Assembly: GCA_963807355.1 (NCBI GenBank)
Contig: CAWEBX010000023.1
Location: 34,480 to 98,479 of the forward strand
DNA from: Nitrobacter sp963807355
Lineage (GTDB): Bacteria > Pseudomonadota > Alphaproteobacteria > Rhizobiales > Xanthobacteraceae
DNA: 64,000 nucleotides
Direction: 5' to 3'
Shown here: in pieces, positions 38,179-49,947 of the stretch
How the letters are laid out: the number at the start of each line of letters is the position of its first letter
How positions within the stretch are numbered: the first letter of the stretch is position 1
Position numbers and translations under genes: made by a program
The notes under the pieces: generated by a model
Seen by the model: the letters and a program-made list of their open reading frames with translations, nothing else
Database searches by the model: none
Told to the model about the DNA's origin: nothing

Positions 38179-40466
38179 TTATTGCCGGCTCGCGCGCTCC
38201 TGCGCCTCGACCACCGCAATGGCCGTCATGTTGAGGATCCCGCGCGCCGTCACTGACGGGGTCAAAATGTGGGCGGGATGCGCGGGACCGATCAGGATAG
38301 GCCCGACAAGCAGGCCGCTGCCGAGCACCTTGATCATCTGATAGGCGGCGTTCGCTGCATCGAGGTTGGGCAGAATTAGAACGTTGGCGACGCCGGTTAA
38401 CCGAGAATGCGGCAAGATCAGTTGTCGTGCGGACTCCGACAAGGCGGTATCGCCCTGCATTTCACCGTCAGCCTCGATATCGGGATGACGATCGATGAAC
38501 AGTTCGGTCGCTCGACGCACCTTGCGCGAGGATTCCGTATCGTAGCTGCCGAAATCGGAATGCGACACGAAAGCGATCTTCGGCTTGATGTTGAAGCGCT
38601 GCACATGGACGGCAGCCTGGGATGCGATGTCCGCGAGTTCGTCAGCGGACGGGTTTGGGCGCACCTGCGTATCCGCGATGAAATAGGCGCCCTTGCTGGT
38701 GATCATCAGCGATAGCGCGGCGAAGTCGCTCGCCCCGGGCAGATACCCGATGATCTCCCGAATGTGCCGGAGGTGCCGCATATAGCTGCCTTCAACGCCG
38801 CACAGCATCGCATCGGCTTCGCCTCGCACCACCGCGAGCGCCGCTATTACGGTCGCATTGGTGCGGATCGTCGTCCGTGCGACGTCCGGCGTCGCGCCGT
38901 GCCGGCCGGCGACATCGATGTAGGACTGCACATATGATCGGTAGCGGGGATCGTCTTCGGGGTTGATCAGATCGAAATCCCTGCCCGCCTTGATCGCGAG
39001 ACCGAGACGCTTGAGACGCGTCTCCACGACGGACGGGCGACCGACCAGGATCGGGCGGGCCAGTTGCTCCTCAAGCACCTCTTGAGTTGCTCGCAGCACA
39101 CGCAGATCCTCGCCCTCGGCGTAGATCACCCGAAACGGCTGCTTCTTTGCCTTCGCAAATACCGGTTTCATGACGAGGCCGGACCGGAAGGCAAAGCGTT
39201 CAAGCCGCGCGTGATACTCGTCGAAATTCGTGATCGGCCGCGTCGCGACGCCCGACGCCATGGCAGCCCTCGCAACGGCGGGCGCGATGCGCAGGATCAG
39301 CCGGGGGTCGAATGGACTCGGAATCAGAGAACCCGGTCCAAAACCATGAGTTTCGCTGTCAAAATCGGCATCGCGGCGTCGGATGGCGGTTCGCGGGCGA
39401 GCCAGCGCGATGGCATCGACAGCGGCGAGCTTCATGTCCTCGTTGATCGCGGTGGCGCCGACGTCGAGAGCACCACGGAAGATGAAGGGAAAGCACAGGA
39501 CGTTGTTCACCTGATTAGGAAAGTCGGAACGTCCAGTGCAGATCATGGCATCGGGCCGCACCTTGCGCGCCTCGTCCGGCATGATTTCCGGGACAGGATT
39601 GGCGAGCGCCAGCACCAGCGGCTTGTCCGCCATCTGCGCGACCATCTCCGGCGTCAGCACGCCGCCGGCCGAGACGCCCAGAAACACATCCGCGCCCGCA
39701 ATCGCTTCCGCCAGCTTGCGCTTGTCGGTCTTCTGCGCATAGACCGCTTTCCACTTGTCCATTCGGCGTATTGCGGCCGTCGTAGACCAACGCCGTCGAT
39801 ATCGCAGACCCAGATGTTCTTGCGCTGCGCGCCCATCGACACCAGCAGATTGAGACAGGCGATAGCGGCCGCCCCCGCGCCGGACGCGACGATCTTGACG
39901 TCTTCGAGCGTCTTGCCATTCAGCAACAGCGCGTTGGTGATGGCGGCAGCGACGATGATCGCGGTGCCGTGCTGGTCGTCATGAAAGACCGGAATCTTCA
40001 TCCGGGCCTTCAGCCGCTCCTCGATTTCGAAGCACTCGGGTCCCTTGATGTCCTCAAGGTTGATTCCGCCGAAGGTCGGCTCCAGCGCCGCGACCGTCTC
40101 GACCACGCGCTCGATGGTATCGGCAGCGATCTCGATATCGAACACGTCGATGCCGGCGAACTTCTTGAACAGGACCGCCTTGCCTTCCATGACGGGCTTG
40201 GAGGCGAGCGGTCCGATATTGCCAAGACCGAGCACGGCTGTGCCGTTCGATACCACGGCGACCAGATTGGCCCGGCCGGTCAGCGTCGCGGCTTCTGTGG
40301 GATCGGCGACGATCTCCTCGCAGGCCGCCGCAACGCCCGGTGAATAGGCCAGCGCGAGGTCACGCTGGTTGGCGAGCGGCTTTGTCGGCTGGATTTCGAG
40401 CTTGCCGGGACGCGGGTTGCGGTGGAACGACAGCGCGGCGGAGCGGAGATCCTCTGAATACGACAC
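38179..40466 (-). CDS. maeB: NADP-dependent malic enzyme with phosphotransacetylase-like tail, two indels
   Basis: Decarboxylates malate to pyruvate. GTG start at 40466 (SYSEDLRSAALSFHRNPRPG). Malic domains: LEIQPTKPLANQRDLALAYS, GLGNIGPLASKPVMEGKAVL, VFHDDQHGTAIIVAAAITNA and KIVASGAGAAAIACLNLLVS. Compensating indels near 39790 and 39765 span CDIDGVVYDGRNTP. The C-terminal half is phosphotransacetylase-like (VIYAEGEDLRVLRATQEVLE, LPNLDAANAAYQMIKVLGSG) and is thought to be regulatory in rhizobial MaeB/TME proteins. Corrected length about 760 residues, normal for the multidomain type. Confidence 0.92.
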
Positions 40467-40656
40467 GGTAAACGCTCCCGGAAGCTTCGGTCGGCCCGTT
40501 GGCGGAGCGGATCTGACAATGGCACGCCACCGGCTGCCAGTCCCAAACACGAATGTTAAAATCCAAAGGACCGCCAGCAATTTGCCTGCGATTGCTCGGC
40601 TCTAACATTCGCAGGGATGCCTGCGGAAAAGAGGTGCCGAAGTTAGAATCGAACCG

Positions 40657-42430
40657 CTAGTCTTTTGGCAGATTGAGCCGGATGTGAAGCTCGCGCAACT
40701 GCTTCGGCGCGACGTCTGATGGCGCGCTCATCAGCAGATCCTCGGCCTGCTGGTTCATCGGAAACAGCGAGATTTCGCGCAGGTTGGTGGTGCCGCAGAG
40801 CAGCATGACGATGCGGTCGACGCCGGCCGCCATGCCGCCATGCGGCGGTGCGCCGTATTGAAATGCGCGGTACATGCCGCCGAAACGCTCGACGACCTCG
40901 GTCTCACCATAGCCGGCGATCTCGAACGCCTTCACCATCGCTTCCGGCCTGTGATTACGAATGCCGCCGGAGGCGATCTCGTAGCCGTTGCAGGCGATGT
41001 CGTACTGGAACGCCTTGATCGTCAGCGGGTCCTGAGTGTTGAGCGCGTCGAGCCCGCCCTGCGGCATCGAGAATGGATTGTGCGAGAAGTCGACCTTTTT
41101 ATCTTCTTCGTTGTACTCGTACATCGGGAAGTCGACGATCCAGGCCAGCTCGAACCTGTCCTTGTCGATCAGGTTCAGTTCCTCGCCGAGTTTGGTGCGC
41201 GCAAGCCCTGCGAACTTCCAGAATTTTGCCGGATCGCCAGCAACGAAGAAGGCCGCATCACCGGCTTTCAATTCAAGTGCCGCGCGAATGGCCTCGGTGC
41301 GCTCAGGCCCGATATTGTTGGCGAGCGGGCCTGCGCCCTCGCCTTCCTCGCGCCACATGATGTAGCCGAGGCCCGGCTGACCCTCGCCCTGCGCCCACGA
41401 ATTCATGCGGTCGCAGAACGCCCGGCTGCCGCCGCCCGGTCCCGGAATCGCCCAGACTTGGTTCTTCGAATCCTCCAGCATCCGCGCGAAGACCTTGAAG
41501 CCCGAGCCTCGGAAATGCTCCGATACGTCCTGCATTTCCAGCGGATTGCGCAGGTCGGGCTTGTCGGTGCCGTACTTGCGTAGGCTTTCAGCAAACGGAA
41601 TCCGCGGCCAGTTCTTTGTTACCGGCTTGCCCTTGGCGAACTCCTCGAACACGCCGGTGACAACCGGCTCAACCGCAGCAAAAACATCGTCTTGCTCGAT
41701 GAAGCTCATTTCAAGATCGAGCTGGTAGAACTCGCCCGGCAGGCGGTCGGCGCGCGGGTCTTCGTCTCGGAAGCACGGCGCGATCTGAAAGTAGCGGTCG
41801 AAGCCGGACATCATCAAAAGCTGCTTGTACTGCTGCGGCGCCTGCGGCAGCGCGTAGAACTTGCCGGGATGAATGCGGCTCGGCACCAGGAAGTCGCGTG
41901 CGCCTTCCGGCGAGGAGGCCGTTAGGATCGGGGTCTGGAATTCGAAGAAACCCTGTTCCTTCATGCGCCTGCGCATCGAATCGACGATGGCGCCACGGGT
42001 CATGATGTTCTGATGCAGCTTCTCGCGACGAAGGTCGAGGAAACGGTACTTAAGCCTTATGTCTTCTGGATATTCCTGCTCACCGAATACCGGCAGCGGC
42101 AATTCGCCGGCCGGGCCGAGCACCTCGATTTCCGTGACATAGATTTCGACTCCGACCGGTCGGCAGTTCCGGATTCTCGGTGCCTGCCGGACGGCGCCGG
42201 GCCTTGCCGTCGATCCGGACCACCCATTCCGAGCGCAGCTTTTCAGCGTCGGCGAACGCCGGCGAGTCCGGATCGGCCACGCACTGGGTCAGCCCGTAAT
42301 GGTCGCGCAGGTCGATGAACAGCACCCCGCCGTGGTCGCGAATGCGATGGCACCAGCCGGACAGGCGGACGGTCTGGTCGATGTGGCTGTCGCGGAGCGC
42401 GCCGCAGGTATGGGACCGATAGCGATGCAT
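40657..42430 (-). CDS. aspS: aspartyl-tRNA synthetase, frameshifts near residue 85
   Basis: Charges tRNA-Asp (probably also tRNA-Asn). ATG at 42430: MHRYRSHTCGALRDSHIDQT, anticodon-binding OB fold VRLSGWCHRIRDHGGVLFID. Frames shift near 42190 and 42130, rejoining at VEIYVTEIEVLGPAGELPLP and on into the class II core: RYRFLDLR-type motif (KYRFLDLRREKLHQNI), CFRDEDPRADRLPGEF (motif 2) and GVDRIVMLL (motif 3). Corrected length about 590 residues. Being essential, the breaks are likely sequence errors. Confidence 0.95.
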
Positions 42431-42652
42431 GGAAATCCTGCAAGAATGCGTCAGAGGGTGGAATCGGAGGTTGGACCGAGCCGAACGGTTGAGCGTCAGG
42501 GGTTTAGCCGAGCGGAAGGAGCGCGGCAACCGAATGGCGGAACCTGAAAGAGCGCTGCGAAGCGTTTTTTGACCGGATAAGCCTGGAAAAACAAGCGCGG
42601 GGCGCGTGGAAAGCAGGGCGACAAGGGCAAAAAGACGGGCTATGGAGCGTTC

Positions 42653-43800
42653 ATGGACCTGATTACGACCACTGCGGAACTGACCTCCGTCTGCGCTCGC
42701 TTCGCCAAGTACCCCGTCATCACTGTCGATACGGAATTCCTCCGCGAGACCACCTATTATCCCCTACTCTGCGTCATTCAGTTGGCGAGCCCCGACGAGG
42801 CCATTGCGATCGACGCTCTAGCGGCGGGAATCGACCTGAAGCCTTTTTTCACTTGATGTCGAACGAAAGCGTCCTGAAGGTCTTCCACGCAGCACGGCAG
42901 GACATCGAAATTATCTGGCACCAGGCCGGCATCATTCCTCATCCCGTCTTCGACACACAGGTAGCTGCCATGGTGCTCGGATATGGCGATTCCATCGCGT
43001 ATGACGCGCTGGTCGAACGCGTCACGGGGCATCGTCCGGACAAGACCCATCGATTCACCGACTGGTCGCGCCGGCCCCTGACGGCGGAACAACTCGAATA
43101 CGCTGTAGCGGACGTCACTCATCTCCGCGACGTCTTTGCCGCTCTCGATGCCGATCTCAAGAAGCGCGGCCGCAGTGATTGGGTCAGCGAGGAGATGGAG
43201 GTTCTGACCTCGCCAAAAACCTACGACTTTCACCCCGAACGTGCATGGGAGCGATTGAAGACCCGTGTCCGCAAGCCGAAGGATCTCGCCATTTTGATGG
43301 AAGTGGCGGCGTGGCGCGAACAGGAAGCCCAGAGTCGGAACATTCCGCGGTCGCGGGTGCTGAAAGACGACGCCGTCGGTGATATCGCGACCCACGCTCC
43401 CGCCAGCCCGGAGCGGCTGGCGACGCTGCGCTCGCTGCCAAAAGGTTTTGAAAAATCCCAGTGGGGCGCCGATATCGTCGCGGCCGTCCAGCGCGGGCTC
43501 GCACGAGACCCGCACGCGCTGCCGAAGATCGAGAAACCGCGCAACAATTCGAACGGCGCCGCTACGGTGGAGCTTCTCAAGGTTCTCCTGCGCATGACGT
43601 CCGAGCGCCATGCCGTTGCGAGCAAGGTGATCGCGACCGTGGACGACCTGGAACGGATCGCAGCCGATGACGAGGCCGATGTCGGTGCGCTGCACGGCTG
43701 GCGGCGCGAACTGTTCGGCGAGGCCGCCCTCGCGCTAAAGCACGGCCGGCTGGCTCTGGCGATCGAAAAGGGCCGTGTGGTGCGTGTCGAGCGAGCTTAG
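42653..43800 (+). CDS. rnd: ribonuclease D, frameshift in a T run
   Basis: 3'-5' exoribonuclease for tRNA maturation, about 382 residues. DEDDy motifs: VITVDTEFLRETTYYPLL (Asp and Glu), VFHAARQDIEIIWHQAG (Asp) and LEYAVADVTHL (Tyr and Asp). HRDC domain near the end (ILMEVAAWREQEAQSRNIPR). The frame breaks at a TTTTTT run at about 42848, between LKPFF and LMSNESV; one T more or less restores it. Divergent from aspS, as is usual in this group. Confidence 0.93.
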
Positions 43801-43840
43801 AGCGCACCTCGAGTTTCGCACAACAAGTTCAGAACGCACA

Positions 43841-45151
43841 TCACGGGACCGACCTCCGGGCTACCAGTTTACTGACCCGCGGACCGTCCATTTCCATCAT
43901 CCGGAACGACCATCCCTCCCAGGTAAACTCGTCGCCGATAGCTGGTATTCGACCTAGCAGCTCAATCGCGCAGCCTGCCACGGTATGAAAGTCTCCATCG
44001 GGCTTGCGAGCGATGTTCAAGTGTATCATCGCTTCGTCAATCGGCATTTTTCCATTGATGATAAGCTGGCCGTTGTCGCCTTCCTGTATGTCCGCCTCCT
44101 CGCCGGCGTCCGGCAATTCTCCCGCAATGGACTCCAGAAGATCGGTGCGAGTAATAATTCCCTGCAATGTGCCGTACTCATCAACGACAATGCCAACGCG
44201 AACGGGTTGCGGCTTGAAACGCTCGATAGCTTGCAGGATCGGCGTGAACTCCGCGAATACTAGTGGTTGTTGCAGAACCACGAGCGGATTAACTTCAGCG
44301 CCTTCAAGCGCCTGATCGAGCAAGTCCTGTTTTCGCAGCACGCCGACGATCTCGTCGATGCTCCCCTGCCCGATCACGACGTGCTCATGCGGGCAGTCAC
44401 GGACCACATTGAGAATTTCGTCCCGGTTGTCATTTGCGTCCGCCCAAACCACACTCGTCCGCGGCGTCATGATGTCGCTCACATCGCAACTCGTGAGGCT
44501 GATGACCCGCTCGACCACCTCCCGCTGGGTTCGAGCAAGCAAGCCAGCTCGTTCAGTCTCTGCAACGAGACGTCGGATCTCGTCAGGCGAATGAAGCGAT
44601 TCCTTTTCGCTGGCTGCGCTGAGGCCGAACAAGCGCAAGACACCGTTGCCGAGCCCGTTCAATGACACGATCGCCGGCTTCAACAAAAACCCGAACAGGG
44701 AGAGCGGACGCACGATAATCAACGCAGTGGTCTCGGTTCGCTGCAAGGCAAGGCTTTTGGGAGCGAGCTCGCCAAGCACGATATGCAGAATCGTAATGAT
44801 CGCGAAGGCGACGATGATAGCGGTGGCGTGAGCGCCGATTTTGGCTTCGGTGCCGAATGGCAGAACCAACAGCGGCTCGATCAGGTGTGCCAACGCAGGC
44901 TCCCCGATCCAGCCGAGAGCCAATGATGACAGCGTAATCCCGAGCTGGCATGCTGCGAGATTATAATCCAGGTGTTCGACCGCCTTCTGTAACGCACGGG
45001 CGTTTACACGTCCTGCAGCAACCAGTTGCGCGACGCGGCCGCGACGCATGGCCACCAGCGAAAATTCGGATGCGACGAAAAAACCATTCGCCACGACAAG
45101 AATGATGACTGAGAGAACTCCGGCTAGACTGGCTGAACTGCCATCACCCAC
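43841..45151 (-). CDS. CNNM/CBS-pair/CorC domain membrane protein
   Basis: Hemolysin-C/CorC-like transporter-associated protein, 436 residues, GTG start with AAGGAG upstream. DUF21/CNNM membrane domain (VLSVIILVVANGFFVASEFS, ILHIVLGELAPKSLALQRTE), CBS pair (VSDIMTPRTSVVWADANDNR, IVGVLRKQDLLDQALEGAEV, TLQGIITRTDLLESIAGELP) and the CorC/HlyC domain (FHTVAGCAIELLGRIPAIGD). Such proteins are linked to divalent-cation homeostasis. Frame intact. Confidence 0.9.
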   Translation of the reverse strand: MGDGSSASLAGVLSVIILVVANGFFVASEFSLVAMRRGRVAQLVAAGRVNARALQKAVEHLDYNLAACQLGITLSSLALGWIGEPALAHLIEPLLVLPFGTEAKIGAHATAIIVAFAIITILHIVLGELAPKSLALQRTETTALIIVRPLSLFGFLLKPAIVSLNGLGNGVLRLFGLSAASEKESLHSPDEIRRLVAETERAGLLARTQREVVERVISLTSCDVSDIMTPRTSVVWADANDNRDEILNVVRDCPHEHVVIGQGSIDEIVGVLRKQDLLDQALEGAEVNPLVVLQQPLVFAEFTPILQAIERFKPQPVRVGIVVDEYGTLQGIITRTDLLESIAGELPDAGEEADIQEGDNGQLIINGKMPIDEAMIHLNIARKPDGDFHTVAGCAIELLGRIPAIGDEFTWEGWSFRMMEMDGPRVSKLVARRSVP

Positions 45152-45250
45152 AGCGACATCTCCTTATGAGTGTTCCAGCACGATAGTATTACGAGGCGGA
45201 TGGCCGATGCGCGCAGAGAAAACGCCGCAGGCGGCGTCCCCACGAACGGG

Positions 45251-46762
45251 CTAGCGGAGGACGATCGAGCCCGAGCGGCCAACAAGGCGCGCCAGTTGTT
45301 TGAACCGGCCGCCCACACGATCCGCGACCAGATCGATCAGCCGGTGCTCGAACACAAGCGTCAGCTTGCGGCCGCTGCTTTTAAAATGGGTGGCGGACAA
45401 CACACCTGGCCGAGCCGCCGAAATCATATGCGCGACGCGAAAGGCTGCGCCCAGAATGCGCGCTCTCTCATCCATAGGCGGAGTTACCAATTCGCATATC
45501 ACCGGGGATGGTTCGTTCACCTCATTTAACCCGGCATAGCGGTAATATACCGACAGCGCGACGAACGCTCGTCCTTGATGGTCGATGCTGCCAAAATTGC
45601 CGTGCATAATCGAATTGAGCGTCTGCTCGCTGCGGTAGTCCGGATGTATGCGCCAGCCGATATCGGAAAGCAGGCAAGCGGCGTGACGCAGCCGGCGATC
45701 GTCTTCGGTCTCATGAAGTTTCGCAATCTGGAACAGTCGATCGGTCCATTGGATCAGTTCCTCGGCATGGCGTGCGGAACGTGAGAGCAAGCCGTTCAGC
45801 GACTGCGCGGCGCAGATTAATCCATCCCGCGAGCGGTCGGCGGCTGGCAGCATCGAATAAAGCAAACCTTCGCGGACACCATAGGTCGAGAACACGATGG
45901 TTTTTGGCTTCGCAATCCGGATGATATGTTCCAGGACGAGAGCGGCATAAGTCAGCAGCGGCTGGCGCGCCTCGGCAACGGCCTCGATATCTGCCAGCGT
46001 CTGGGAAGCCGCTAGACGACGCAGCCGCCGGACGAAATCGAGCGCGTCTGCTGCGGGAATGGAATAGCCGTGCATGACGCGAAGTGGATAACCGCTCTGG
46101 ATGATGTGAATGCGAGCTAACGCTCGCCACGTCCCGCCGATCGCGTAAAAGGTACGGCCCTGTCCGGTCTTTAGCGGCACCGCGCCGGCAAGCGCGGCTT
46201 TTACGATGCGGTCTGCGCGCTTCAACGATTTCTTCGACGCATCCTGCAATGCGAGACTGCCTAGCGGGAGCGTTATTCCGCGCCCAATGCGATGACCGCG
46301 CACGTCGGTCAATTCCAACGAACCGCCACCGAGATCCCCCACGATCCCGTTCGGTTTGTGGACGCTGGAAACCACGCCTAGCGCTGCGAAATAAGCCTCC
46401 CGCGATCCCGACAGGATTTCAATCGACACACGGCAGATGCGTTCAGCCCTGGCTATGAAATCAGGGCCATTCGTGGCATCGCGGCAAGCGGCGGTTGCGA
46501 TGGCGTAGACGCGACCGACCTTCATGACCCTGCACAGGGCGTGAAAACGCCGCAGCGAGGTCAGCGCTTTGTTGATCGGATCCTGCGCGAGCAGCCCGGT
46601 GGATTGCACCTCGCGCCCGAGCCCGCACGATGCTTTCTCGTTGAAAATCGAAACGAGGCTCCGCTGCAACGCTTCATAGACGACGAGACGTACGGAATTG
46701 GAGCCGATATCGATAACAGCGACGCTGGAGCCAGGCTTGCTTGGGCGCGGATATTCTCGCAC
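45251..46762 (-). CDS. ppx: exopolyphosphatase (Ppx/GppA)
   Basis: Releases phosphate from polyphosphate chain ends. ASKHA fold: VAVIDIGSNSVRLVVYEALQ, then IVGDLGGGSLELTDV (second phosphate loop), GRTFYAIGGTWRALARIHII and a C-terminal HD-like helical region (HAACLLSDIGWRIHPDYRSE). The chosen GTG at 46762 follows the ppk stop by eight bases with AGGAGG just upstream; the open frame extends into ppk to 46840. About 503 residues, intact. Operon with ppk, giving both synthesis and breakdown of polyphosphate. Confidence 0.9.
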   Translation of the reverse strand: MREYPRPSKPGSSVAVIDIGSNSVRLVVYEALQRSLVSIFNEKASCGLGREVQSTGLLAQDPINKALTSLRRFHALCRVMKVGRVYAIATAACRDATNGPDFIARAERICRVSIEILSGSREAYFAALGVVSSVHKPNGIVGDLGGGSLELTDVRGHRIGRGITLPLGSLALQDASKKSLKRADRIVKAALAGAVPLKTGQGRTFYAIGGTWRALARIHIIQSGYPLRVMHGYSIPAADALDFVRRLRRLAASQTLADIEAVAEARQPLLTYAALVLEHIIRIAKPKTIVFSTYGVREGLLYSMLPAADRSRDGLICAAQSLNGLLSRSARHAEELIQWTDRLFQIAKLHETEDDRRLRHAACLLSDIGWRIHPDYRSEQTLNSIMHGNFGSIDHQGRAFVALSVYYRYAGLNEVNEPSPVICELVTPPMDERARILGAAFRVAHMISAARPGVLSATHFKSSGRKLTLVFEHRLIDLVADRVGGRFKQLARLVGRSGSIVLR

Positions 46763-46769
46763 AGGCCTC

Positions 46770-48972
46770 CTATGCGGGTGACTGCCGCTCTGCGCGACGC
46801 GTGAGGCGGCGCGGCGAAGATTCCTTGAGCGACTTTCCACGGCCGGACAAACTCGGATTCGTCATGAAATAGTTATGCAGGTTGAAGGGCTCCTCACCCT
46901 TCGCGGCCTTCATACGCGTTGATGATCCATCCGGCAACAACTGCCAACTCTGTTCGGTATCCTTCAGGTTCGCGACCATGATCTGCTCGAGAACCTGCTG
47001 ATGCACCGTCGCATTTTGCAAGGGGCATAGCACTTCGACGCGGCGGTCGAGGTTGCGCGGCATCATGTCCGCAGACGAGATATACACAGCAGCCTTTGGG
47101 CCGGGCATCGGTTGCCCCATTCCAAAACAGTAAATTCGTCCGTGTTCTAGAAACCTGCCGATGATTGATTTGACGCGAATGTTTTCCGACAATCCGGGAA
47201 CTCCGGGTCGAAGGCAGCATATGCCGCGTACGATCAACTCGACAGAAACGCCGGCCAGGGATGCTTCATACAGGGCATCGATGATATCGGGATCGACCAG
47301 CGCGTTCATCTTCATCCAGATCGCGGCCGGTTTGCCGTTACGGGCAAACGTGGTTTCGCCTCGAATATGATCGAGAATCCGGTTTCGCAATGTCAGAGGC
47401 GATACGGCCATTTTTTCGATATCGCTCGGCTCGGCGTAGCCCGTGATGTAATTGAATACGCGCGCCGCATCACGGCCGATAATCGGATCCGATGTAAAAT
47501 AGGACAGGTCGGTATAAATGCGCGCGGTCACCGGATGATAGTTGCCGGTGCCGGTGTGGACGTAAGTCGCGAGGCTGCCGCCTTCCCGGCGCACAACCAG
47601 CGACAGCTTGGCGTGCGTCTTTAGCTCAAGGAAGCCGTAAACCACTTGGGCGCCGGCGCGCTCGAGATCGCGCGCCCATCGGATGTTGGCCTCTTCGTCA
47701 AAACGCGCTTTGAGTTCAATGAGCGCCGTGACCGACTTACCAGCCTCCGCGGCCTCCACCAGCGCCCGCACGATCGGCGAGTTGTTGGAGGTGCGGTAGA
47801 GCGTCTGCTTGATCGCGACCACGTCAGGGTCGCGCGCAGCCTGCTGCAAGAACTGCACGACGACGTCAAACGATTCATAAGGATGATGAACAATCAGGTC
47901 TTTCTGCCGGATTGCAGCGAACACGTCGCCGCCGTGATCGCGCACCCGTTCCGGGTGGCGCGGGACGTACGGCACGAATTCAAGGTCTGACCGATCGAGC
48001 CGTGTGAGTTGCGACAGCTCGTTCATGGCCAGGACGCCATCCACCAGCAATACTTCGTCGTCGGCAGCCGATAACGCTCGCTGAACGAATGCCCGTAGCT
48101 CGGCCGGCATAGCGGCTTCGATCTCAAGCCGGATGACGGAGCCGCGGCGGCGGCGCTTCAATGCGGTCTCGAACAGGCGAACCAGATCCTCCGCCTCCTC
48201 CTCGATCTCCAGTTCGGAATCCCGGATGATGCGAAACGCGCCCTGTCCCTTGACGGTGTAACCCGGAAACAGCCGGTTGATGAACAGGCTGGTGGCGCCT
48301 TCAAGCGTGATCAATCTGACCGGGTCGTCCTTGCTGGCCGGCGGTAGCCTCAGAAACCGGTCGATCTTGCCCGGCATACGGATCAACGCATTCATCGGCT
48401 TACCGTCAGAGGTGCGCGCGAGCTGTAGCGCGATGGTGAAGCCGAGACTTGGAATGAATGGAAAGGGGTGGGCCGGATCGATAGCGAGCGGCGTCAGTAA
48501 GGGGAAAATATTGTGCAGGAAGTGATCCGCAATCCAGCTTCGCTCGGCTTTGGTGACGTCCTTGCCGTCGATCAGGACGATCCCGACTTCGGTCAGCACA
48601 TTACGGAGATCTCGCCAGATCGCCTGTTGATCGCTCGCGAGCCTTGAGACCGTCTCGTTGATGAGAACAAGTTGCTCCGACGGCGGCAGCCCGTCCGGGC
48701 TGCGCTCGGTAATCCCTTCCCGGACCTGCGCCTTGATACCGGCAACGCGAACCATGAAGAACTCGTCAAGGTTATTGGCGGAAATCGACAGGAAGCGGAC
48801 GCGTTCGAGCGCGGGGTGGCCGGGATTGACGGATTCTTCAAGTACGCGACGATTAAAATGCAGCCAGGACAGCTCCCGATTGATGAATCGTTCCGGGCTG
48901 GTGCGGATTGCGGAGTCCAGTTGCGGCTCCTGCCTTTTCTTCTTCGGTAGCAATAGTTTGAACTGAATCCAT
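46770..48972 (-). CDS. ppk: polyphosphate kinase, one N-terminal frameshift
   Basis: Makes polyphosphate from ATP (PPK1 type). N-domain SPERFINRELSWLHFNRRVL, head domain, and catalytic PLD-like C1/C2 domains: KQTLYRTSNNSPIVRALVEA, LVVRREGGSLATYVHTGTGN (phosphorylated histidine region), YFTSDPIIGRDAARVFNYIT and SSADMMPRNLDRRVEVLCPL. An ATG at 48972 in a neighbouring frame reads MDSVQTIATEEEKAGAATG, which fits the usual N-terminus, so a frameshift lies near 48912; the open frame extending upstream to 49160 is not the true start. About 735 residues. Confidence 0.93.
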
Positions 48973-49128
48973 TGATATGATGGTTCCGTATCTCGTTGGT
49001 CGTGCGGGCACGGCGGCCGCAGCTGCAAACCATGGGCCAGCTCAATGACCTTTCCATGACATTTGATGTTACGGAAGGTCGTGCGCGTCAAGGGTGAGCC
49101 GGAGGGGATGCGCGGAAGTCGTATGGCT

Positions 49129-49813
49129 TCAGTCGTGATTCCGCAGCAGTTCGGCGGCAAGCGCGCGAGTCACAGGTCTGCCAAGCCGTAGCGATTCGGT
49201 GTCGAGTTGTTCGACTGCGAGGCGAGCGGCAGCAAATGATCGTTCGGTCCGGGTTACGATATAATTGACGACCGTCTTCGTCGATGTTCATTTGGCGGTC
49301 CGCGGAGAACTTGACGATCAGCGCCCGGAATAGCTGATCGTCAGGCGGCATCAACGTCACGACCGGCACCGCGCGAAGTCGCGAACGGAGATCACGCAAC
49401 CTGATCTCCATCGCGGCCGGAGTGCACTCGCGCCGTGATCAGCACGAACGCCGCCTCTTCGCGGGCAAGATTTATTAGGTGAAACAGTGCAAGCTCGTCG
49501 AAGGCTTGCGGATTAATGTCCTCCACGACGAGCGCCCCTGTCGCCAAAGCAGCCGGTACTGTCGCCGCAGATCAGGCTTCGCGCGCTTATCGAGCGCGCG
49601 CCCGCCTGCTCCGCCCAGATCGTCGCGAGATGGCTCTTGCCGCAACCTTCGGGACCGGCCAGTAACATGATCCTGTTCGGCCACTCCGGCCAGCTCTCAA
49701 TCAGCGATAGCGCCGCCGCGTTCGCCGTGACCTTCGAGAAAGTCGTCCCGCGAAAAGCTTTCAGCGTGCGGCAGCGCGAATGCGAGCTGACGGGAGGGGG
49801 AGCGGCCTGCCAC
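49129..49813 (-). CDS. hdaA: HdaA/DnaA-homologue replication regulator, many frameshifts
   Basis: DnaA-related ATPase that, with the clamp, inactivates DnaA-ATP. Pieces in order: RQLAFALPHAESFSRDDFLE, MLLAGPEGCGKSHLATIWAE (Walker A), VVEDINPQAFDELALFHLLN and LAREEAAFVLITARV, then LRDLRSRLRAVPVVTLMPPD and ALIVKFSADRQMNIDE, ending RLGRPVTRALAAELLRNHD with TGA at 49129. At least five frame changes. GTG start at 49813 is inferred. Corrected length about 228 residues. Confidence 0.8.
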
Positions 49814-49947
49814 GCATCTACTCCATGTCAATTTCGTGAATTTGACATGCGCCACCCACTTTGCAGCAAACCCGGCAAGCGAATGACAAATTCAAAACTC
49901 CACTACAAATCGGATCACCAGCACCAACTTGCGCGCACCGTACCATC

